Shown in pieces: positions 1 through 4,626 of a stretch of 5,688 bases of DNA (its first letter is position 1; every line of letters starts with the position of its first letter). This stretch comes from Acidobacteriota bacterium (lineage in GTDB: Bacteria > Acidobacteriota > Blastocatellia > Pyrinomonadales > Pyrinomonadaceae). The notes under the pieces are model-generated. The model saw nothing but the letters and a program-made list of their open reading frames with translations. It made no database searches and was not told where the DNA came from. The position numbers and the translations under genes were made by a program. Location of the stretch: contig JAKOSS010000053.1 of assembly GCA_029777145.1 (NCBI GenBank), forward strand, positions 1 to 5,688, given 5' to 3'.

Positions 1-130
1 CAGTGAGCAGTGAGCAGTGAGCAGTGAGCAGTGAGCAGTGAGCAGTGAGCAGTGAGCAGTGAGCAGTGAGCAGTGAGCAGTGAGCAGTGAGCAGTGAGCA
101 GTGAGCAGTGAGCAGTGAGCAGTGAGCAGT
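1..130. repeat. Perfect CAGTGAG heptamer tandem array
   Basis: A 7-bp unit, CAGTGAG, repeats without a single mismatch for 130 bp (about 18.6 copies) and is cut by the left edge of the window, so its true length is unknown. Because 7 is not a multiple of 3, TGA falls in every + strand frame, so the array is non-coding on that strand. There are no spacers between units, which excludes a CRISPR array. Perfect identity over so many short units suggests recent expansion by replication slippage. The array ends 78 bp before the methyltransferase start codon. Degenerate copies of the same heptamer occur at 4493-4527. Confidence 0.98.
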
Positions 131-150
131 CGATTGTGGCTACGCAATCG
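131..150. repeat. Short inverted repeat at the edge of the heptamer array
   Basis: CGATTG (131-136) and CAATCG (145-150) are perfect inverted repeats separated by 8 bases, directly abutting the heptamer array. The 6-bp stem is not followed by a T-run, so it is not a convincing terminator. The 7-mer TTGTGGC at 134-140 also follows the second, degenerate heptamer array (4526-4532), which suggests this edge sequence is part of a larger repeated unit. Confidence 0.35.
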
Positions 151-178
151 CAAATCGCAAATTGAAAATCGCAAATTG
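145..178. repeat. AT-rich 14-bp-period direct repeat
   Basis: The 13-mer AAATCGCAAATTG occurs at 152-164 and again at 166-178, a period of 14 bp, with a partial copy (CAATCGC) at 145-151. It is markedly more AT-rich than the neighbouring coding DNA. It lies between the heptamer array and the methyltransferase gene. It could be a degenerate intergenic repeat or a protein-binding site; nothing in the sequence decides. I see no well-spaced -35/-10 pair here. Confidence 0.6.
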
Positions 179-208
179 GACGATTCTGCTTGCCGCTGAC
201 TGAAGAAG

Positions 209-2404
209 ATGTCCACCTATTCAAACCAGGATCGCGGAGCCATTTCGGAGTACGAAGCCTACTTCGCCGGAATGGATGCGTCGATGCAGCAAAAGATTGC
301 GCTGACGACGGCGCATTTTCCGCCGCGCGGCCGTATCGCCGACATGGGATCGGGTTCGGGAAGCGGAACGTATGATCTCGCGCGGCTTTATTCCGGACTC
401 GAACTCGTAGGTGTCGATATCAACCCGGTAACCGTCGACTATTCGATCGATCACTACAAGGCCCCGAACCTGGAGTTTGTCGTCGGCGACATCGCGGATC
501 GAGTCTTCGACACGGAATCGCTCGACGGAATTCTTGATTCCTCCGTCCTTCATCACGTCACCAGCTTCAACGATTTCGACATCGGCCAGGTCCGGCGAAC
601 GCTTCGTAACCAGGTCGCGCAGCTGAAGTCCGGCGGCGTCCTCATCATCCGCGATTTCGTCGTTCCGGACGAAGCGGATGCAAATGTTTTTCTTGAGCTT
701 CCGGAAAACAACGGCGCCGGCGACGGTCCGATACCAAAGCTCTCGACGGCGGCGCTCTTCGAGGTTTTTGCGCGCGATTTCAGATCGAGTAAGAATCGGG
801 AATCGGGTGTCCCGTTTGTGCGATCGGACAGTCCCCGGCCCGGATATGCGGGGTTCCGGACCGCGCTTCGTTTCGCAACCGAATTTGTACTCAGGAAGGA
901 TTATCGAAACCATTGGGAACCGGAACTCCTCGAGGAGTACACATACTTTTCGCAGACGGAATTCGAGAGCGCCTTCAGGTCCGAGAATCTGCGGATCGTC
1001 GTCTCGATGCCGCTCTGGAATCCTTGGATCGTCGCCAATCGGTTTCGCGGAAAGTTCTTCATTTCGGACGAAAGCGGTTCCACAGTTCATTTTCCGCCGA
1101 CCAATTTTCTGATCGTCGGTGAAAAGGTCGGCAACGGCGAGGGCGTTTCGTTGGCGCGGTCAGACGATCCGGCGCACGATCCGCATTTTCTCGATCTGAA
1201 GTTTTACCGGCACCGCGGTTCAGGCGTAGTTTATGAACTGGCCGAACGGCCGAACAGAACGATCGATCTGCTGCCGTGGTTTGAAAATTCCGACGGCCGC
1301 CTGTTCGTCCTCGCAAAGAAGGATTTTCCACGGCCGATCGTGAACGCGATCGACGAGCCGAATCTGAACCGGGCGAATTTCTCGGGATATATTACCGAAC
1401 CGATCGGCGCGATCGTGGAAGGCGAAGAATCAAACGATCCGCGCGCCGAGATCGAAGCGATCATCGCAAACCGGGCGGGAATCGCGCCGATGGAAGTTCT
1501 TGAGATCGGCGGGGCTAATCACTATTTCACTTCACCCGGCGGGATCGACGAGCGAGTCACCAGTCATCTCGTCAAGATAGATCGCGACTCGTTTGAGCCG
1601 CACGCGATCGGGAATTATTCTTCGTTCACGAGTTCCGGCTCGGTCAGGGAGATGGACGCGCTCCAGGTGCTCCGCGCGTCGCACGTCGGCGGGATGTTCG
1701 ATGCGCGGCTCGAGATCAACATTTACCGCCTGCTGCGACAGCTCGGAAGATCACCGGGGAACTGGATCGGAGCGTCTGTCGAGCCGGAACTACAGGAATT
1801 CGTAGCCGAGATCACTCAAACGCTCGAGATCGGCGTCGATGCCGCTTTCGAGATCGTGTCGGGAACGACTCCGAAGTTCCTCGATCACGTGCGGGCGGCA
1901 TTCGCCGAATCTGATTCGAACGAAGTTGTTCTCGCCCGCGCCGAACTCGAATTCGTCGTCCCGAAAGCGCTCAGCAAGAACACGGTCTCGGCGATTCCGT
2001 TTGTCCGGACCGGACGCGACGTGCTTGTCGGGATCGAAGTGCGCGATCTGCCGGCGCCGCAGAATTTTACGGGTAACTCGCGGCTCGCGTGCGTTCCGGC
2101 ATGGCGGCTTCCGCGTTCGATCGGGCACAAGTTCGAGATCGAGGACTTCTTGCGCGAACGATTCCCGGTCGACTTCCGCGCATCGGTCCGGCAAACATGG
2201 GAGCTTGGCGGCGCCTATTTCACGAGTGCCGGGATCACGCCCGAGATCGTCTATCCGACCGCGGTCGAGTTGAATGCCGAAACGGCGGATGCGGCAGATC
2301 TAATTTTCCTTCGGCTGCCATATTTGCTGGAGAGTCAGTCTGAGATCAATGACGCACATCTTCTGATCTCCCTGAACCGGCTCGATCATGCGCTTCGCCT
2401 TTAG
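209..2404 (+). CDS. Class I SAM-dependent methyltransferase fused to two Nudix-like domains
   Basis: Encodes 731 residues. The N-terminal part is a class I SAM methyltransferase: glycine-rich motif I at 44-53 (ADMGSGSGSG), acidic D70 after the second strand (VGVDINP), GDI at 93-95, DSSVLHHV at 110-117 and LKSGGVLIIRD at 139-149. Its substrate is unknown. Residues 150-325 look like the methyltransferase's own C-terminal region. From about 328 to 513 the order of elements resembles a Nudix (ADP-ribose pyrophosphatase-type) fold: an early strand pair, a Gx5E start of a Nudix box (400-406), YFTSPGGIDERV (439-450) and a final helix with FDARLEINIYRLL (497-509). The REUxEExGU part of the box is replaced by AIIANRAGI, so catalytic glutamates are missing. 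Residues 573-731 repeat the pattern (WELGGAYFTSAGITPE at 664-679; INDAHLLISLNRL at 713-725). The start is the first ATG after an in-frame TGA at 197-199; no well-spaced Shine-Dalgarno is visible, and the next ATG (272) would still keep motif I. The methyltransferase call is firm; the Nudix calls are inference. Confidence 0.88.
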   Translation: MSTYSNQDRGAISEYEAYFAGMDASMQQKIALTTAHFPPRGRIADMGSGSGSGTYDLARLYSGLELVGVDINPVTVDYSIDHYKAPNLEFVVGDIADRVFDTESLDGILDSSVLHHVTSFNDFDIGQVRRTLRNQVAQLKSGGVLIIRDFVVPDEADANVFLELPENNGAGDGPIPKLSTAALFEVFARDFRSSKNRESGVPFVRSDSPRPGYAGFRTALRFATEFVLRKDYRNHWEPELLEEYTYFSQTEFESAFRSENLRIVVSMPLWNPWIVANRFRGKFFISDESGSTVHFPPTNFLIVGEKVGNGEGVSLARSDDPAHDPHFLDLKFYRHRGSGVVYELAERPNRTIDLLPWFENSDGRLFVLAKKDFPRPIVNAIDEPNLNRANFSGYITEPIGAIVEGEESNDPRAEIEAIIANRAGIAPMEVLEIGGANHYFTSPGGIDERVTSHLVKIDRDSFEPHAIGNYSSFTSSGSVREMDALQVLRASHVGGMFDARLEINIYRLLRQLGRSPGNWIGASVEPELQEFVAEITQTLEIGVDAAFEIVSGTTPKFLDHVRAAFAESDSNEVVLARAELEFVVPKALSKNTVSAIPFVRTGRDVLVGIEVRDLPAPQNFTGNSRLACVPAWRLPRSIGHKFEIEDFLRERFPVDFRASVRQTWELGGAYFTSAGITPEIVYPTAVELNAETADAADLIFLRLPYLLESQSEINDAHLLISLNRLDHALRL

Positions 2405-2614
2405 TTGAATTGATCCCTCATTTCGCCCGACCGCCATCTTTCATCGACCGGACGCTCGGCAAATGAAAATCTGCAAAGTTGCCGACCGAGATCGTGGCTT
2501 TCCGTGGCTTTGCGGTAATGTTTGCCGGGTGAACCGGTCCGGATTGGCAGCGACCTGCAAATCGCTTGGCCAAAATCGCCATGAGAACATATTTCGTGGC
2601 AAAATAATTCCTTC
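2405..2614. other. Intergenic region with a 10-bp direct repeat
   Basis: These 210 bp separate the methyltransferase gene from purF. They contain a tandem pair CGTGGCTTTC (2493-2502) and CGTGGCTTTG (2503-2512). An inverted repeat TCGGCAA/TTGCCGA (2456-2462 and 2479-2485) has a 16-base loop and no T-run after it, so it is a poor terminator candidate. I see no convincing gene, and short open frames here look like chance. The AT-richer 40 bp before purF could hold its promoter, but no strong hexamer pair stands out. Confidence 0.5.
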
Positions 2615-4012
2615 ATGGATCTCGTTCTCGACAAGTTCCGCGAAGAATGCGGCATTTTCGGCATCTTCGGACACTCTGAGGCGTCTACGCTGACACAGCT
2701 CGGACTCTTCGCGCTCCAACACCGCGGGCAGGAGGCGTGCGGGATCGTCTCGAGCGACAGCGAAGAACTGCACCAGTTTCGGTCGATCGGGCTTGTCGCC
2801 GACGTGCTCAACGAAGATTCGTTGAGCAAACTGACGGGTTCGGCGGCGATCGGTCATACGCGCTATTCAACGAGCGGGCGCAATACGATCAAGGAGGTCC
2901 AGCCGTTTGCCGTGACCTGCCAGCACGGTCAGATCGCGGTCTGCCACAACGGAAATCTTCCATTTGCAACGAAGAGACGTCAGGAACTTGAACAGAACGG
3001 CGCGATCTTTTCGTCGACGTCAGACACCGAAACGATCCTTCATTCGATCGCGCGGACGAGAGCCGACAACGTCTTCGACGCGATCAAAACCGTTTTGCGC
3101 GAGACCGAGGGCGCGTTTTCGCTGCTTTTCCTGACACCCGAAGCGCTCGTCGCCGTGCGCGATCCGCGCGGTTTCCGTCCGCTCGTTCTCGGAAAGCTGA
3201 AGGACGCCTGGTGCGTCGCTTCCGAGACCTGCGCCTTCGACCTGATGGATGCCGAGATGGTCCGCGAGATCAAGCCGGGCGAGATGCTCGTCATCAGCAG
3301 CCACGGGCTCGATTCGTCGTTCCCTTTCGATCCGCGGCCGCAGTCGGTCTGTTCGTTCGAACACGTCTATTTTTCGCGGCCTGATTCGATCATCTTCGGC
3401 CGTTCGGTGAATCAGTCGCGCCACTTGATGGGCCGCCGGCTTGCGGTTGAAAATCCCGTCGATGCGGATATCGTTGTTCCAGTTCCCGATTCGGGCGTCG
3501 CGGCGGCGATCGGTTATTCCGCCGAATCGGGGATCAGTTTCCGGCAAGCGATCATTCGCAATCACTACATCGGACGGACGTTCATCGAGCCGACGCAGAG
3601 CATCCGCTCGTTCGGCGTAAGGCTGAAACTGAATCCGGTCAAGGACCTGATCAGCGGCCGGCGCGTCGTGCTCGTCGACGATTCGATCGTGCGCGGGACG
3701 ACGTCGAAGAAGATCGTCCAGATGGTGCGCGAAGCCGGCGCGAAAGAGGTTCACGTCCGGATCTCTTGCCCGCCGACGATCTCGCCCTGTTATTATGGGG
3801 TCGACACGCCGCGCAAGGCCGAACTGATCGCCGCGCAGATGTCGGTTGAAGAAGTTGGTCGGTACATCGAGGCCGATTCGCTGGCGTATCTTTCGCTTGA
3901 GGGAATGCAGGAAGCGATCGGGATCGAACCGTCAACGGCGTGCACAGCCTGTTGGAGCGGGAAATACCCGACCCTGATCGCCAACGGCGATTCAAAAATT
4001 GCAAAACAATAA
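2615..4012 (+). CDS. purF: Amidophosphoribosyltransferase (glutamine PRPP amidotransferase)
   Basis: Catalyses the first committed step of de novo purine synthesis in the cytoplasm: PRPP plus glutamine gives 5-phosphoribosylamine, glutamate and pyrophosphate. The 465-residue protein starts with an 11-residue propeptide that would be cleaved to expose C12 (CGIFG) as the N-terminal glutaminase nucleophile. Other glutaminase motifs are GHTRYST (80-86), CHNGNL (110-115) and SSTSDTE (133-139). The phosphoribosyltransferase PRPP loop is VVLVDDSIVRGTT (351-363). C246, C392, C443 and C446 sit where the Bacillus-type enzyme holds its [4Fe-4S] cluster, so this is the Fe-S, propeptide-processed subtype rather than the E. 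coli type. The length is close to the Bacillus enzyme. The start is the first ATG after an in-frame TGA (2582-2584) and gives the expected propeptide; no clear Shine-Dalgarno precedes it. The gene is separate from other pur genes here and is followed after 22 bp by the rhodanese-like gene. Confidence 0.98.
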   Translation: MDLVLDKFREECGIFGIFGHSEASTLTQLGLFALQHRGQEACGIVSSDSEELHQFRSIGLVADVLNEDSLSKLTGSAAIGHTRYSTSGRNTIKEVQPFAVTCQHGQIAVCHNGNLPFATKRRQELEQNGAIFSSTSDTETILHSIARTRADNVFDAIKTVLRETEGAFSLLFLTPEALVAVRDPRGFRPLVLGKLKDAWCVASETCAFDLMDAEMVREIKPGEMLVISSHGLDSSFPFDPRPQSVCSFEHVYFSRPDSIIFGRSVNQSRHLMGRRLAVENPVDADIVVPVPDSGVAAAIGYSAESGISFRQAIIRNHYIGRTFIEPTQSIRSFGVRLKLNPVKDLISGRRVVLVDDSIVRGTTSKKIVQMVREAGAKEVHVRISCPPTISPCYYGVDTPRKAELIAAQMSVEEVGRYIEADSLAYLSLEGMQEAIGIEPSTACTACWSGKYPTLIANGDSKIAKQ

Positions 4013-4020
4013 GTACGAAC

Positions 4021-4027
4021 AAGGAGG
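4021..4027 (+). promoter_or_regulatory. Strong Shine-Dalgarno that fixes the rhodanese start
   Basis: AAGGAGG is a near-perfect anti-16S match. It lies 7 bases before ATG 4035 and only 4 bases before the in-frame TTG at 4032, so ATG 4035 is the preferred start. The site lies in the 22-bp gap after the purF stop codon and would allow efficient independent initiation on a purF transcript. The two genes upstream have no comparable site, so this gene may be translated well relative to them. Confidence 0.85.
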
Positions 4028-4034
4028 ATAGTTG

Positions 4035-4496
4035 ATGAAGTTATTTCTCATCGTTGCGGTCATCGCTTTGATCGCGGTCGGCGTTGTCACTGCCTGCCAG
4101 AACGCGCCGGCACCGAAGATCTCGAAAGCACCGGTGACGGCTTCGCCGGTCGTCGACGATCATGACGACAATGCCCCGCGGATATCGTTGGCGGATGCCA
4201 AGAAGGAATTCGACGCCGGAACGGCGGTGTTTGTCGACACCCGCGCCGAGGCTGTCTATAAACAGGAACATATCAAGGACGCGATCAGCCTTCCGCTTGA
4301 TGCGATCGAAGCCCGGTACAAGGAACTTCCGACCGACAAGAAGATAATCGCCTACTGTTCCTGACCGAACGAGCATACGAGCGCCAGTTTGGTGACTCAA
4401 CTAAAAGCGAAAGGAATCAACAACGCATACGCTCTCGTCGGCGGAACTCAGGCCTGGAAGAACGCCGGCTATCCGATGGAAAGCGAGAAGAAGTAA
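4035..4496 (+). CDS. Rhodanese-like lipoprotein, probable selenoprotein (in-frame TGA as Sec)
   Basis: Encodes 153 residues if TGA 4362-4364 is read as selenocysteine (residue 110), ending at TAA 4494-4496. Residues 1-20 are a hydrophobic signal with one lysine, followed by a lipobox VTAC with C21 as the lipidated cysteine. A low-complexity linker (about 22-47) leads to a rhodanese domain: VDTR (67-70), HIKDAISLPL (79-88), active-site loop YCS-U-PNEHTSA (107-117) and the typical end LVGGTQAWKNAGYP (134-147). Everything after the TGA stays in frame and is needed to complete the domain, which argues against a true stop. C108 aligns with the usual rhodanese nucleophile and the TGA sits two codons later, a place where I recall related proteins having cysteine (YCSCP). 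A SECIS-like hairpin follows at 4379-4398. Likely role: sulfur transfer or thiol redox chemistry outside the cytoplasm; substrate unknown. Probably co-transcribed with purF. Alternative: a recent nonsense mutation or base error at a Cys codon. Reading the TGA as stop would leave only 109 residues with a broken domain. Confidence 0.8.
4362..4364 (+). other. Putative selenocysteine codon (UGA recoding site)
   Basis: The TGA lies in frame inside the rhodanese active-site loop, between the codons for YCS and PNEHTSA. TGC and TGT (Cys) each differ from it by one base, as expected for a Cys/Sec exchange position. A hairpin of bacterial SECIS form follows at the right distance. No Sec machinery genes are in the window, so recoding is inferred rather than shown. 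Confidence 0.75.
4379..4398 (+). promoter_or_regulatory. Putative bacterial SECIS stem-loop
   Basis: In RNA, GAG-CGCCA (4379-4386) pairs with UGGUG (4390-4394) and CUC (4396-4398). This gives eight base pairs, one of them a G-U wobble, with a single bulged A at 4395. The apical loop is GUU (4387-4389). The first loop base is G and lies after 22 intervening nucleotides from the UGA. Known bacterial SECIS elements have a stem inside the coding region just downstream of the UGA and a G among the first loop bases, which SelB recognises. The match was found by eye, and short stems arise by chance in GC-rich DNA, so it is supporting rather than independent proof. Confidence 0.65.
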
Positions 4497-4527
4497 GCAG
4501 TCGGCAGTGAGCCGTAAGCAGTGAGTT
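4493..4527. repeat. Degenerate heptamer array overlapping the stop codon
   Basis: Five in-phase 7-mers read GTAAGCA, GTCGGCA, GTGAGCC, GTAAGCA and GTGAGTT. They are variants of the GTGAGCA register of the perfect array at 1-130. The first unit supplies the TAA stop codon of the rhodanese gene (4494-4496), so the array begins exactly at the gene's end. The 7-mer TTGTGGC follows at 4526-4532, as it does after the first array (134-140). This looks like an older, decayed member of the same intergenic repeat family. Confidence 0.75.
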
Positions 4528-4528
4528 G

Positions 4529-4562
4529 TGGCCATCCGATCTCTAAATCGGATGGCCATTTT
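4529..4562 (+). terminator. Intrinsic terminator after the purF-rhodanese unit
   Basis: A perfect 12-bp stem, TGGCCATCCGAT (4529-4540) and ATCGGATGGCCA (4547-4558), encloses the 6-base loop CTCTAA and is followed by TTTT then GTGT (4559-4566). It starts 32 bases after the rhodanese TAA. The T-run is on the + side only, so it should end + strand transcripts. On the - strand the bases after the stem are not T-rich, so it would be a weak terminator for wecB, though it may act as a convergent-gene boundary. Confidence 0.75.
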
Positions 4563-4600
4563 GTGTCCCGACGCCGGTGTTTGGCGTAGGCAGCAAATTG

Positions 4601-4618
4601 ATCCGCGTCATCCGCGCA
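4601..4618. repeat. Short 9-bp tandem repeat beyond the wecB stop
   Basis: ATCCGCGTC (4601-4609) and ATCCGCGCA (4610-4618) are adjacent near-copies in the gap between the terminator and the wecB stop codon. The same gap has ACGCC (4571-4575) facing GGCGT (4583-4587), a 5-bp inverted repeat. Both are too short to assign a function. They resemble the small direct repeat at 2493-2512 in being adjacent imperfect copies of roughly 10 bp in intergenic DNA. Confidence 0.4.
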
Positions 4619-4626
4619 AGCTGCGG

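Noticed and set aside
1..130. CRISPR array
   Set aside because: The units are 7 bp and contiguous, with no spacers.
1..130. Coding repeat on the - strand (heptapeptide LTAHCSL, open in all three frames)
   Set aside because: The openness is a trivial result of a 7-bp unit without stops. No start codon occurs in the array and nothing links it to a gene inside the window.
221..1090. Long open frame on the - strand opposite the methyltransferase
   Set aside because: Its translation is arginine-rich and low in recognisable motifs, typical of a shadow frame in GC-rich DNA. The + strand frame has clear methyltransferase motifs. The same holds for the - strand frame at 3020-3754 opposite purF.
2456..2485. 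Inverted repeat TCGGCAA/TTGCCGA as a terminator for the methyltransferase gene
   Set aside because: 7-bp stem, 16-base loop and no following T-run.
2566..2593. purF promoter TTGGCC, 16 bp, CATATT
   Set aside because: Each hexamer matches only 4 of 6 consensus positions, which is expected by chance in a region this long. Promoter consensus in this lineage is also uncertain.
4032..4034. TTG at 4032 as the start codon of the rhodanese gene
   Set aside because: It lies only 4 bases after AAGGAGG; ATG 4035 at 7 bases is the better start and gives the same signal peptide.
4035..4364. Rhodanese gene ending at TGA 4362-4364 as a normal short protein
   Set aside because: The stop would cut the domain inside its active-site loop, while the in-frame continuation encodes the rest of the domain cleanly to a TAA. 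A fresh nonsense mutation or base error remains the main alternative to Sec.
4529..4558. The same hairpin as a terminator for wecB on the - strand
   Set aside because: On the - strand the stem is followed by CACAACTCACT, not a T-run, and it lies about 70 bases past the wecB stop. It is assigned to the + strand only.
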